A stretch of DNA of 64,000 nt, taken from the NCBI GenBank assembly GCA_016715075.1, contig JADKBK010000021.1, positions 14,281-78,280 on the forward strand, read 5' to 3'. Shown here one piece after another: positions 29,394 through 38,733 of this stretch. The position numbers were made by a program, and so were the translations under genes. Each line of letters opens with the position of its first letter. Position 1 is the first letter of the stretch. Source of the DNA: Bacteroidales bacterium. GTDB taxonomy: Bacteria; Bacteroidota; Bacteroidia; Bacteroidales; VadinHA17. Under the pieces are notes generated by a model. That model was not told where the DNA came from and did not search any database. It was given only the letters and a program-made list of their open reading frames with translations.

Positions 29394-32066
29394 ATGAAAA
29401 ATCTTCGTAAAAATCACCTTCTGCTGACTTTGATGCTTTCTCTTGTGTTGAGCAGTGCAGCTTACAGTCAGACACTGGATGACTATAAGTACAACGGATC
29501 GTTCAATCCGGCTGCAAATGCCGTGACAACTAATTTCCAGTTCAACGGATATACTAACTACTGGCATGATTTTTCGCGCGACTGGATCACCTATGGAAAT
29601 CTCTTTAAGATTGCAGTTCCCAAGGTGGACTATACTATAGCCCAGAGCAAAGTAGATGTCGCTGATGACATGAATATGCCAGGCTTGTCATTTCAGGAAG
29701 GCTTTTTTAATGAACTTCTTGCCTTACAATTCGTAGAGCTTAACGAACCGACTATCCAAAAGCTGAATGAATCAGCGGCTGCCGGCAATGTCCTTGTTCT
29801 GGTTGATACTGAATCGGAGGCAGGAAAAATGCTGACAGGAAAGCTGCCCAAGGATGATCAGTGGAAAGAAAAGCTTAAAAGCCATCAGTTCAGCGCAAAA
29901 GATTTTACTGAGGTAAAAGTCTTTTTTCTTGAAAACGGCAGCAGGAAAATTTTTGTCATAGCTTCAAAGAGCAAAGAACTCAGGGATAAAGTAAATGAAC
30001 TCATTGATAATACAAAAAATCTCCTTGGCAAATATGATCTTCGCCGAGGATGGTTTGGAACTGAAACATTGCTGAAGAGTGTCACCTGTACTGCAGGTCA
30101 CCCGCTCGAAGTAATAGGTAAGGGTATGAATGAAGGTAACAGCTGGTTCACCTTTAGTGGTTATATGGATTTTCTTATGCAGAAAGAACTTGACGAGTGG
30201 CTGGCAAAGGTGAATTTTCCTGCAGTTGCAGATGTAGGATTCGGTCAGATCTACGGTCTTAAGAACTATGATGGTCTGCAGGTACAGAGTATGTTCACTA
30301 CTGATTCTTGGGTAAAATATGCGCATGAGAAGGAAGGATATGTCTTCAGACAGGTCTTCGATACTGCTGCCGATCCTTATCATTATGACGGGTATCTGGC
30401 CGGCGAAGGTAACAAGGAACAGATTGACAATGAAAATGTTCCGTTCGTAACTACCACCGGAACACTTGACAATGACGCAGTTCCATGCATGGTGCTCTTC
30501 ACAAAAAAGGGTGAACAGATGTCAAAGGCAGCTCTCTGGAACGCTATTATGGACCGCCGTGAAGTAGGTGTACTCGGAACGGGCAAAATGATGGGACCTG
30601 CCCTTTACCGCAATGCTCTTGAACTGTTGTATCTTGACCGTGTATATCTGGAGGAATATTTTGGCGACCGCGTTAGTCTGGAAGCAACTACCAAAGATTA
30701 TCAGCTGAGCGTAACAGTTACCAATACCTATTCCCACCCGGTCTCCGGAATGCTTGAACTAGTTCTCGCTCCGGAACTTAAAATGAAAGGCGCTCTTAAG
30801 ACAAATGTCAGCCTTCCCGCAAATACTACCAAAACATTACAGTTTGCATTGGATCCGCAGGCAAGCGCCATGCGTAAAACCAATCCGATAGCTGTACATT
30901 ATAAATGGGAAACTTCAAAGAAAAGCACTCTGGCAATACTGGATCTTCCAAGGGCTATTTCTGTACAACAACTCCTTTACGGCAACACACCAAGGGTAAC
31001 ATACCCTGATACAATTCATAATTTCACTGATAAGGCTTCATTCCCTGTAAAAGTTGAAGTTCTGGACAAGGATAATCTCAAAAAGGTTATATACAGCAGC
31101 ACCCAGACATGTTCAGCAGCCAGGTCAACATTTAAGAATATGTCGTTCGACCTCGATGTGCCCCCTGGAAGTTATAAGGTAAAAGTATCAGCTCTCGGAC
31201 TGGAGAATATAAGCCAGCTCGGAGTCGGAGCATCAACAGGAAAACCATACCTGTATGCTATTGACCTTAACAGTGACGGAATTCCTGAATACAGGATGGA
31301 AAATGACAGCGTACAGATTACTCTCCTTGCCACTGGTGCCAGGGTTATTGAATATATCGTTAAATCAAGAAACGATAATGTTCTCTTTAAACTGTGGCCC
31401 GACAAAGCTATTGATGAGAAGCGGCTTTTCAGAAAAAGAGGCTATTACCCCTACGGTGGTTTTGAAGATTTCCTTGGACAGGGAAGCATGGAGACCCATA
31501 AGGTCTACAATGCTGAAATCCTGAAAAAAGAAGGAGATTATGTAAGGGTAAAAATGAGTGCAGATTATTATGGCAACAAAATTGAAAAAATATTCACACT
31601 CTACGGAAATTCACCTCTTCTCGAGGTTCAGTTTGCTCTTACTTTCAGAAATCCAGAAGCTAATGTTCTAGGTCCGCAGCCCATTCTTGAACTGGGACAG
31701 AAACACTGGACAGAGGATGTATTTACGGTCCCCGAGAAGGACGGAACACATGAATACAGAATGAAACCTGAGAAGTACTATGGCAGGGCATTCTTTATGA
31801 AAGAAGGATGGAACGCCGGATATGATACCCAGCAGGATATAACCTTTGTCGGAGCATTTCCGGTCACAGAACCACTGTTTCTTCATATGTGGATGAATCA
31901 CCCCTCCAACAGTGAGGCTCATTTCTACTATGTTGAATTTCAACCATGGACACCGATCTACCAGAAGAGCACCATGTATTTCTCATATTACCTCTGGGGA
32001 GCTGGCGGACCATGGCAAAATGGCGTAAAAGAATTAAGGGACAGAAACCTGATAACCGAACAATAG
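29394..32066 (+). CDS. unknown secreted protein, copy 3 of the tandem family
   Basis: 890 residues with signal peptide (HLLLTLMLSLVLSSAAYSQ). Same architecture as copies 1 and 2: FNGYTNYWHDFSRDWITYGN, DVADDMNMPGLSFQEGFF, GKGMNEGNSWFTFSGYMD, EGNKEQIDNENVPFVTTTG, REVGVLGTGKMMGPALY, LYLDRVYLEEYFGDR. The Ca-type loop is altered (DLNSDGIPEY, the later Asp replaced by Pro). It is shorter than the others by loss of a loop after ADVG (FGQIYGLKNYDG in place of the longer form). The C-terminal sandwich keeps GGFEDFLGQGSMETHK and SYYLWGAGGPWQNG. Differences at otherwise fixed loops suggest the three copies have diverged in specificity rather than being recent identical duplicates. Confidence 0.6.
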   Translation: MKNLRKNHLLLTLMLSLVLSSAAYSQTLDDYKYNGSFNPAANAVTTNFQFNGYTNYWHDFSRDWITYGNLFKIAVPKVDYTIAQSKVDVADDMNMPGLSFQEGFFNELLALQFVELNEPTIQKLNESAAAGNVLVLVDTESEAGKMLTGKLPKDDQWKEKLKSHQFSAKDFTEVKVFFLENGSRKIFVIASKSKELRDKVNELIDNTKNLLGKYDLRRGWFGTETLLKSVTCTAGHPLEVIGKGMNEGNSWFTFSGYMDFLMQKELDEWLAKVNFPAVADVGFGQIYGLKNYDGLQVQSMFTTDSWVKYAHEKEGYVFRQVFDTAADPYHYDGYLAGEGNKEQIDNENVPFVTTTGTLDNDAVPCMVLFTKKGEQMSKAALWNAIMDRREVGVLGTGKMMGPALYRNALELLYLDRVYLEEYFGDRVSLEATTKDYQLSVTVTNTYSHPVSGMLELVLAPELKMKGALKTNVSLPANTTKTLQFALDPQASAMRKTNPIAVHYKWETSKKSTLAILDLPRAISVQQLLYGNTPRVTYPDTIHNFTDKASFPVKVEVLDKDNLKKVIYSSTQTCSAARSTFKNMSFDLDVPPGSYKVKVSALGLENISQLGVGASTGKPYLYAIDLNSDGIPEYRMENDSVQITLLATGARVIEYIVKSRNDNVLFKLWPDKAIDEKRLFRKRGYYPYGGFEDFLGQGSMETHKVYNAEILKKEGDYVRVKMSADYYGNKIEKIFTLYGNSPLLEVQFALTFRNPEANVLGPQPILELGQKHWTEDVFTVPEKDGTHEYRMKPEKYYGRAFFMKEGWNAGYDTQQDITFVGAFPVTEPLFLHMWMNHPSNSEAHFYYVEFQPWTPIYQKSTMYFSYYLWGAGGPWQNGVKELRDRNLITEQ

Positions 32067-32148
32067 ATTTTTTCTCCCGCATTTGAATGCTTTTAAACAT
32101 TTACAAAAAAAAGGCTGAGAAACAATAATACCTTAAATAAAACAAATT

Positions 32149-34005
32149 ATGAACAGATCAGATTTGCAAATATTGAAAAAAACGTTCGTCATCGTGATGA
32201 TGATGGTGTCTGCCATGAATCTGGCTGCCCAGAAATCAAAAGAGACAAATAAGCTTAATATCAAGAAAATAGAACTTGGATATCCAAGTCCGGGAATACC
32301 CTTTTATCATTTCAAGGCAGATATTGAGCTTCCACAGTCTTCGATTGTTGAGGTTGAAGCAGCAGTCGACGGAGATGTTCTGAGGGCAACAGATATACGA
32401 CGGGAAGCAGATGTGGAAAACATGAACCGCCCGCCCATTTCTGAACGTCCGCCATCAGGCTACAGTGTCTCCCAGGATGCTACAAACTATAAGAATTTCA
32501 GTGTTGTTGGATGGGTAAGATGGGAACCAGGTCAGAAATACAGCATTCGTATTTCTGTCCTGACCAAGAAGTCAATTCATGCCACGAAAGATGATGTGAT
32601 GCTGACTGCAACACAAACTGTAACTGCTCCTCAGGGGGCAACAGTTATTGGTAAAGAATGGAAGGGCTATAAATCAGTAGTCGTAAGTGAAACTGCCGGA
32701 ATAAAGCGGAGTAAAGAACCTGTAGAGGTACTGCTCGCATTCTATCCTGACGAAGCTCAGCAGCTGACAAGGGATATCCGTGTAATGTCAGTGGATCCGC
32801 AGACACACGCACTGGCGGAAGTACCATGCCAGGTTTACGACCTGCAGGAATATCTCAAAGAGGGTGATCTTGGTCCCGATAAAGATGGAAAACCAACCCG
32901 CACAGCTCCGATATGGCTTCCGACTGTTACAGCAAGAGTAGCTTTTCTGGCGGATATAGCAGGTAAATCAAGCAGGGTATTTCTGGTCTACTATAATAAC
33001 CCAAATGCTGCTGACAAGATTTATCACACCGACCTCAGGGTACAGGGTGAAGCACCAGGTCTTCAGATTGAAAATGACCTCTTCTCAGTAATGCTGCATC
33101 CTAATTCCGGCCATCTCGATCAGATCACTTTAAAAAGCAAGCCTGAATCCCCATTCTTTCACAGGCTTGAGACCAACGGAGGTATGCACTGGAATCCTGA
33201 TATTTACGTACCCCCACGGGCATGGACACATACATCTGACTGGAAACCGCCCAGAAATATTAAAACGGTAGCCGGCGCCATAATCGCAAAAAGTGAAGTA
33301 TGGGATAACATGAGAGAGGTGCCGGAGGTTGATGCTTCAGTAAGATATGAGTTTTTCCCCGGCATGCCCTATTTTATAAGTTCAACATGCATGCGCATTA
33401 ATGAAACCGTTAATTCTCTTGCACTCAGAAACTCAGAAATGGTATTCAAACGTGAGCTCATTACTCATGCAGCATGGTATGATATCATTAGTGATTCAAT
33501 TATCATTTATGATGTAACTAATATGCCGGACCTCACAGACCTGAAGATGGAAGCTGATGTCCCATGGATAATCTTTTTCAATAAGGAAAAAGGAATTGGT
33601 TTTGCAGGAATTCAGCTTGACTATTCTAATTCAGGCATAGAGTCACCCCCCAGACTTTTGAATCCATTCTTCTACGTCACTGCAGGACCGTGGTTGTACT
33701 GGTGCCGTGGTTTGTCACATCCTTATCTCTCCTCAAATATGCAGCAGGTAGTTCCGGTTCTGAAAGGAAATGTTTTCTCTGAAAAATGGGCTTACCTCGT
33801 GTATGATATTGACAAAAACACACAACCATATGCGAAGGTTGTGGAATGGCAAAAGCGTCTTACAAATCCTTTGAGAGTCCAGATCATTGAAGAGGTTGAC
33901 AAAAGAGTTTCCAGGACATTACAGGAGATTTTTATGGATAAAGGAAAAACCGGATGGGAAGGAAGAGATACTCATAAAGAAGAAAGCAATAAAAGCAGTA
34001 AATAG
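32149..34005 (+). CDS. unknown secreted protein with mutarotase-like C-terminal region
   Basis: 618 residues, signal peptide ending near MNLAAQ. The first ~170 residues look like Ig-like strands (FYHFKADIELPQSSIVEVEA). The middle resembles DUF2341/esterase-like sheets (VEVLLAFYPDEAQQLTRDIR, ARVAFLADIAGKSSRVFLVY). From ~300 a beta-sandwich begins LQIENDLFSVMLHPNSGHLD, structurally reminiscent of the ENDSVKVTLL sandwich of the three preceding paralogues, and contains MHWNPDIYVPPRAWTHTSDW and YWCRGLSHPYLSSNMQQVVP. I do not recognise a named family. It follows copy 3 by 82 bases and precedes a GH78 rhamnosidase, so a role in glycan handling is likely. The last residues run into a 7-bp tandem repeat. 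Confidence 0.55.
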   Translation: MNRSDLQILKKTFVIVMMMVSAMNLAAQKSKETNKLNIKKIELGYPSPGIPFYHFKADIELPQSSIVEVEAAVDGDVLRATDIRREADVENMNRPPISERPPSGYSVSQDATNYKNFSVVGWVRWEPGQKYSIRISVLTKKSIHATKDDVMLTATQTVTAPQGATVIGKEWKGYKSVVVSETAGIKRSKEPVEVLLAFYPDEAQQLTRDIRVMSVDPQTHALAEVPCQVYDLQEYLKEGDLGPDKDGKPTRTAPIWLPTVTARVAFLADIAGKSSRVFLVYYNNPNAADKIYHTDLRVQGEAPGLQIENDLFSVMLHPNSGHLDQITLKSKPESPFFHRLETNGGMHWNPDIYVPPRAWTHTSDWKPPRNIKTVAGAIIAKSEVWDNMREVPEVDASVRYEFFPGMPYFISSTCMRINETVNSLALRNSEMVFKRELITHAAWYDIISDSIIIYDVTNMPDLTDLKMEADVPWIIFFNKEKGIGFAGIQLDYSNSGIESPPRLLNPFFYVTAGPWLYWCRGLSHPYLSSNMQQVVPVLKGNVFSEKWAYLVYDIDKNTQPYAKVVEWQKRLTNPLRVQIIEEVDKRVSRTLQEIFMDKGKTGWEGRDTHKEESNKSSK

Positions 34006-34070
34006 GTGCTGGGTGCTGGGTGCTGGGTGCTGGGTACTGGGTACTGGGTACTGGGTGCTGGGTGCTGGTG
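34005..34070. repeat. 7-bp tandem repeat
   Basis: About nine heptamers of GGGTGCT or GGGTACT start at the stop codon of the preceding gene. A shorter degenerate run of the same unit (GGTGCTGAGTGCTGGGG) is at 53686-53703. Confidence 0.9.
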
Positions 34071-34074
34071 TGAT

Positions 34075-34130
34075 TTGTTCCCCTCACTGGAGAGCCTGCC
34101 CAGCGTCAGCGGGGGGTTAGGGGTGGGTCT
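34075..34130. repeat. G-rich dispersed element, copy 1
   Basis: TTCCCCTCACTGG ... GGGGGGTTAGGGGTGGGT resembles the palindrome-plus-GGTTAGGGGTGGGT elements at 47460-47533 and 56177-56205, though its palindrome is degenerate. It lies in the 175-base gap before the GH78 gene. Confidence 0.5.
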
Positions 34131-34180
34131 CTTACAGGTATCAGCTGAGTGCAAACTAAAAAATTAATAAATACTGACAT

Positions 34181-36670
34181 ATGAAAGTGATCTTCCTGAA
34201 GGATTCAAAAAAATATCCTTGTATATTTTTCCTTATATTCCTGCTGTTACAAGGTTGCGGTAAATCACCAGATCAATCCTCACTGAACCGTAACATCGAT
34301 TTTAAGAATGCAGCCTGGATTACCGACAGCAGGGAGTGGCCGAAGGAAGATTCACTTATGTATGGCGACTTCCCTGCTCCTGTGTTCAGGAAAGATTTCA
34401 TTGTAAAAAAAGATGTGAAATCAGCCAAATTATACATCACCGCTGCAGGATATTACAGTGCCTCTCTAAACGGAGCAACTATCGGCAAAAACATTCTGGA
34501 TCCGGCATGGACAAATTACAGCCGAAGGGTCTATTATTCTGAATATGACATTACTCAGGATCTCCATCCTGGAAAAAACTGCATCGGAACAACTATTGGA
34601 AACGGATTTTACAATCCGCTGCCTATGAAAATGTGGAGCACCTATAATCTTCGCGACTATTTGCCTGTTGGAAAACCGATGTTTATTGCTTCACTTAAAA
34701 TCACTTATGACAACGGAGAAATTGAAGAGATAAATACAAACAGTGGATGGAAATATTCCTATGGCGCTGTTATCAGAAACAGTGTCTATCTGGGTGAAGT
34801 TTATGATGCCGGTAAGGAGATCAAAGGATGGAATACTCCGGACTTTGACGATAAAGGATGGGAAAGCTCTGTTATTCACAGCGGTCCCGGTGGCAAACTC
34901 GAAAAAGCCTTCTTCCCTGCAGTTCAGGTAACCGGGAAATGCAAACCTGCGGGTATTATCTCCGCTGGAAAAAATACCTGGATCATAGATATGGGGGTTA
35001 ATTTTACAGGACTTTACACGGTAAGACTTAAAGGGCAGCCGGGTGATACAATTGCTTTCCGCTTCGGAGAACGGCTTTATGAGGATGGCACACTGAATAC
35101 AATGACTTCCGTTGCAGGTCAGATTAAAAGAATAAATCCCAAAGGCAGCGGGATAAATGAGGCAACGTGGAACTCAGCAGTATTTAATACAAATAACGGA
35201 CGCGGATGCCCTCCGGTAGCCTGGCAGGCCGATAAATATATTTTTGGTGAGAGTTCAGAAGTCAGTTATACCCCTCTTTTCACATTTCATGTTTATCGTT
35301 TTATGGAGATCACCGGATTAAAATATAAACCGGAGCTCTCAGATATTGAAGGATTGGAGTTCCATTCCAACGTTGAAAATGGAAATAGTTTTTCATGCTC
35401 ATCAGATCTGATCAATTCTATCCAGAGCGCCACGAGAAGAACCTTCCTCGATAATCTGGTATCTGTCCAGTCTGACTGCCCCGGAAGAGAAAGGTTTGGA
35501 TATGGAGGTGATTTGAATGCAACGGCGGATGCTTTCATCTATAATTTCGATATGCATCAGTTTTACCGCAAAACATTATATGATTGGCTGGATGCAATGA
35601 AAGACTCCTCCTTTATTGATACAGCGCCATTTGTAGGCCTCAAAGGATGCGGCATGAGCTGGGAATCAGCCTTCATTATTACTCAGAATAAACTTCTTCT
35701 TTACTATAACGATACAGCCCTGATCAGGGAGTTATACACCAGGGATCTTGCATGGATGGAAAAAGCTGCACGCCTGCATCCCTCAGGTATCGTCGACAAA
35801 GGCTTGAGCGATCATGAATCTCTCATAAAGGTTCCAGTTCAGCTTATCGGCACAACTCACTATTACGATTGCGCAAGGATCATGAAGCGATTTGCATCAA
35901 TGATGCATGATAATACGAATGAGAAAAAATTCGCAAAACTTGCAGAAGATATTAAGGAATCTGTTTTGAATATGTATTGGAGAAAATCAGTTCCCGATAC
36001 ATTAAACAGACAGACCCTCTTTGCCACCCTTCTCTATTATGGTTTTATACCTGAAAATGAGAAAAAAGCAGCAGTAGATTCACTCTTCATAGCCTTAAAA
36101 AAAGCTCCGGCAGGACATTTTACAACTGGTATCTTCGGAACCAACTACATCCTTAACGCACTTTCCGCAACTGGTAATTCAGGTTCTGCTTTCAGCATTA
36201 TCGACAGCAAAACATACCCTGGCTGGGGATTTATGATAGATCGCGGTGCAACTACAATCTGGGAGACATGGAAGGAGAGCGATAATGTCTATTCCAACTG
36301 CCATCCGATGTTCGGATCAGTCACGGAATGGTTCTATCGCTGGCTCGCCGGAATACAGCCTGATCCGGATAATCCTGGCTTTAAAAAATTCATCATTTCT
36401 CCTTTTCTTCCTTCGGGGCTGACTTTCGTTAATTGCTCTTATGAATCACCTTATGGCATTATCAGATCAGACTGGCAAAAATCAAAGTCCGGCATAAAAC
36501 ATGAAATAACTGTCCCGAAAGGCACAACGGCATCATTTAAAGTCCCGTCGGGAGGGAAAAGAACTTTTTCAATTGAAAATAAGGGCACTAAAAAAACAGA
36601 AAGTAAAGATGCATCCGGAACCTCCTTCGAAACAGAATTGGCAGAAGGGAATTACCTCATAACATATTAA
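34181..36670 (+). CDS. GH78 alpha-L-rhamnosidase lipoprotein
   Basis: Hydrolyses terminal alpha-L-rhamnose. The signal ends LLLQGC (Cys26), so it is a lipoprotein. Domains in order: N-terminal sandwich (YYSASLNGATIGKNILDPAW, NCIGTTIGNGFYNPL), the concanavalin-like rhamnosidase domain (WIIDMGVNFTGLYTVRLKG), the (alpha/alpha)6 catalytic barrel and a C-terminal sandwich. The catalytic signature DCPGRERFGYGGD supplies Asp432, Glu437 and Asp444, and Glu695 lies in TTIWETWKE. This spacing matches the Asp-Glu-Asp-Glu quartet known for the family. 829 residues is normal. It sits 14 bases before a xylose-isomerase-like gene, so the two are co-transcribed. This is the clearest substrate clue for the plus-strand cluster. 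Confidence 0.93.
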   Translation: MKVIFLKDSKKYPCIFFLIFLLLQGCGKSPDQSSLNRNIDFKNAAWITDSREWPKEDSLMYGDFPAPVFRKDFIVKKDVKSAKLYITAAGYYSASLNGATIGKNILDPAWTNYSRRVYYSEYDITQDLHPGKNCIGTTIGNGFYNPLPMKMWSTYNLRDYLPVGKPMFIASLKITYDNGEIEEINTNSGWKYSYGAVIRNSVYLGEVYDAGKEIKGWNTPDFDDKGWESSVIHSGPGGKLEKAFFPAVQVTGKCKPAGIISAGKNTWIIDMGVNFTGLYTVRLKGQPGDTIAFRFGERLYEDGTLNTMTSVAGQIKRINPKGSGINEATWNSAVFNTNNGRGCPPVAWQADKYIFGESSEVSYTPLFTFHVYRFMEITGLKYKPELSDIEGLEFHSNVENGNSFSCSSDLINSIQSATRRTFLDNLVSVQSDCPGRERFGYGGDLNATADAFIYNFDMHQFYRKTLYDWLDAMKDSSFIDTAPFVGLKGCGMSWESAFIITQNKLLLYYNDTALIRELYTRDLAWMEKAARLHPSGIVDKGLSDHESLIKVPVQLIGTTHYYDCARIMKRFASMMHDNTNEKKFAKLAEDIKESVLNMYWRKSVPDTLNRQTLFATLLYYGFIPENEKKAAVDSLFIALKKAPAGHFTTGIFGTNYILNALSATGNSGSAFSIIDSKTYPGWGFMIDRGATTIWETWKESDNVYSNCHPMFGSVTEWFYRWLAGIQPDPDNPGFKKFIISPFLPSGLTFVNCSYESPYGIIRSDWQKSKSGIKHEITVPKGTTASFKVPSGGKRTFSIENKGTKKTESKDASGTSFETELAEGNYLITY

Positions 36671-36684
36671 ATTCTAAGCAGATT

Positions 36685-37656
36685 ATGAATAATAAGTATT
36701 CTATGATACTGGGAAACCTGGGAAATACCTGTGACAGGTTTTGTAAGGGTTACAAGAGCAATCCTTCTACTGAGGAGATGTTGCAGATGGCAGTTAAACA
36801 GATCCCGTTTATTGAGGGCATAGAACTTGTAGGTACCTGGGATATAAGTCCTGAGAATGTTAAGGATATGAAAAAGAGGCTGGACGGTTATGGAGTGGCA
36901 TGCTCCTCTATTATTCCTGACACCTTTACAGACAAGGATTTTGCAAAAGGCAGCATAACAAGTACTGTGCCTTCAATACGAAAGAAAGCTGTCGACTACC
37001 TTAGCCGGATGTGCGAAGTTGCACTTGAGATTGATTGTAAGATAATGAACCTATGGCTTGGTCAGGATGGTTACGATTATCTTCTCACCGCTGACTATTA
37101 TCAGGAAAGGGAATGGCTGAAGGAAGCAACAGTTAAGCTTGCAACTGATTTTCCTCAGCTCAGGTTTGCACTGGAATACAAACCCAAGGAGCCCCGTAAT
37201 TTTTCCTATCATGCCCGAATGGCAGATACAATTCTGGCAGCATTGGAGACCAACTGTCCGAATGTAGGAGTGACAATGGACACCGGTCACGGTTTTGTTG
37301 CAGGGGAAAATATTGCAGACGCCGTTGTGCTGGCAAAGAGAGCAGGCAACAAACTGTTTCATATGCACTTCAACGATAACCATGGCAGCTGGGATGATGA
37401 TATGATTGTAGGAAGCGTCCACAGTGTAGTATATATCGAATTACTCTTCTGGCTCAAAAAAACCGGATATGAAGGCTGGCTCTCCATGGATCAGTATCCC
37501 TACCGTGAAAACGGAGTGGATGCCATAACAGAAAGTATTCTCTGGGTCAAACAGTTTGAAGGCATCGTGGATAAATATTACAATGAACTGGACACTCTTA
37601 TAACTCTGAATGATGCCGTTGAAACTTCAAGGTTTATAAGAGGACTATTCAGATAG
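36685..37656 (+). CDS. cytoplasmic xylose-isomerase-like TIM-barrel sugar isomerase/epimerase
   Basis: 323 residues, no signal peptide. AP-endonuclease-2/xylose-isomerase-like barrel with likely metal ligands in FALEYKPKEPRN, VGVTMDTGHG, FHMHFNDNHGSWDDDM and LSMDQYPYRENG. The Glu/Asp/His/Asp set resembles the RhaI-type L-rhamnose isomerase and D-tagatose-3-epimerase groups. Because a GH78 rhamnosidase lies directly upstream, an L-rhamnose or related ketose isomerase is plausible, but related barrels also cleave 3-keto-glycosides and C-glycosides. Reaction unproven. Confidence 0.75.
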   Translation: MNNKYSMILGNLGNTCDRFCKGYKSNPSTEEMLQMAVKQIPFIEGIELVGTWDISPENVKDMKKRLDGYGVACSSIIPDTFTDKDFAKGSITSTVPSIRKKAVDYLSRMCEVALEIDCKIMNLWLGQDGYDYLLTADYYQEREWLKEATVKLATDFPQLRFALEYKPKEPRNFSYHARMADTILAALETNCPNVGVTMDTGHGFVAGENIADAVVLAKRAGNKLFHMHFNDNHGSWDDDMIVGSVHSVVYIELLFWLKKTGYEGWLSMDQYPYRENGVDAITESILWVKQFEGIVDKYYNELDTLITLNDAVETSRFIRGLFR

Positions 37657-37710
37657 CTGTCGGAAATACCTGTCTTCATTCATCTGAATATTCCTCAAAT
37701 TCAATTCAAA

Positions 37711-38622
37711 ATGAAAATCAGAAATGCTGTACTTGCTTTTTTCCTGACATTTTCGTGTTCAGGATATTCCCAGAAGGAAATACCTCTCTATTCAGGTAAA
37801 ATTCCAAACTCAAAAGATGTAATAGATCAGGAGGAGATTGTTTTCAATAAAGAGGTGGATACTCTGGCATATAAGGTGTCCCGACCTACCCTTTCTATCT
37901 TTCTGCCACCCGAAGGAAAAGCAAATGGAACTGCAGTAGTGATATGCCCTGGCGGTGGGTATCATGTTCTGCTTATGACCAGGGAAGGGTGTGATATAGC
38001 AAGGGAATTCAATAAGCTGGGTATTGCTGCCTTTGTTCTGAAATACCGTTTACCTGATGACAAAATAATGCCTGATAAATCTATCGGCCCACTTCAGGAT
38101 GCACAAAGGGCTATTTCATTGGTTCGTGAGCGTGCAGCTGAGTGGAATATAAAGAGTGACCGTATTGGAATTATGGGCTTCTCTGCAGGCGGACATCTTG
38201 CGGCAACAGCAGGGACACATTTTGAACATGCCCTAACCGAAGATAAAACAGGTATAAGTATACGTCCCGACTTTATGATACTGGTATATCCCGTAATAAG
38301 TTTATCCGACAGTCTGGGACATATAGGTTCACGGGAATATCTTCTTGGAAAAAACCCATCTGAAAAACAAATCCGGTATTTCTCAAATGAGCTGCAGGTT
38401 ACAAAAACAACCCCTCCTGCATTTATTATCCTTGCAGGAGACGATACGGTTGTAAAGCCTGAAAACAGCTTCAGGTTCTATAACGCACTAAGGATGAACG
38501 GCGTTGCTTCCGAAATGCATATCTATGCCGCTGGGGAACATGGTTTTCTTAAAACACCTCCCTTTGAGGAGTGGTTTGGAAGGTGCGCTTTCTGGCTCAA
38601 ATGCAATGGGTGGATAATGTAA
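37711..38622 (+). CDS. secreted alpha/beta-hydrolase esterase
   Basis: 303 residues with signal peptide (AFFLTFSCSGYSQ). Alpha/beta-hydrolase fold of the acetyl-xylan-esterase-like type found in polysaccharide loci. Oxyanion-hole motif VVICPGGGYHVL, nucleophile elbow GFSAGG (Ser158), acid in AGDDTVV (Asp244 or Asp245) and catalytic His277 in GEHGF. It probably removes acetyl or other acyl groups from the glycan. 54 bases after the isomerase gene. Sometimes annotated as endo-1,4-beta-xylanase B, which the fold does not support. Confidence 0.85.
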   Translation: MKIRNAVLAFFLTFSCSGYSQKEIPLYSGKIPNSKDVIDQEEIVFNKEVDTLAYKVSRPTLSIFLPPEGKANGTAVVICPGGGYHVLLMTREGCDIAREFNKLGIAAFVLKYRLPDDKIMPDKSIGPLQDAQRAISLVRERAAEWNIKSDRIGIMGFSAGGHLAATAGTHFEHALTEDKTGISIRPDFMILVYPVISLSDSLGHIGSREYLLGKNPSEKQIRYFSNELQVTKTTPPAFIILAGDDTVVKPENSFRFYNALRMNGVASEMHIYAAGEHGFLKTPPFEEWFGRCAFWLKCNGWIM

Positions 38623-38638
38623 GGGGCCTGCGTGCCGC

Positions 38639-38666
38639 GCAAGCGCTTGCAACATGCCATGGCATG
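38639..38666. repeat. two adjacent palindromes
   Basis: GCAAGCGCTTGC (38639-38650) is followed by CATGCCATGGCATG (38653-38666) and then TCCCTAC. The right part resembles one half of the palindromic element at 58355-58382, suggesting a degenerate copy of the same type of small element. Confidence 0.6.
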
Positions 38667-38733
38667 TCCCTACACTCGTCCGTAAATGTTTTGAAGATAT
38701 TATTATATATTTCTAACAATTATCTTATCAAAA

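Noticed and set aside
29307..34070. CRISPR-like arrays
   Set aside because: The repeats are 7-bp head-to-tail units with no unique spacers, and no cas gene lies near.
36685..37656. Firm assignment as L-rhamnose isomerase
   Set aside because: The metal-ligand pattern is shared by several isomerase, epimerase and lyase groups; only the neighbouring rhamnosidase supports rhamnose.
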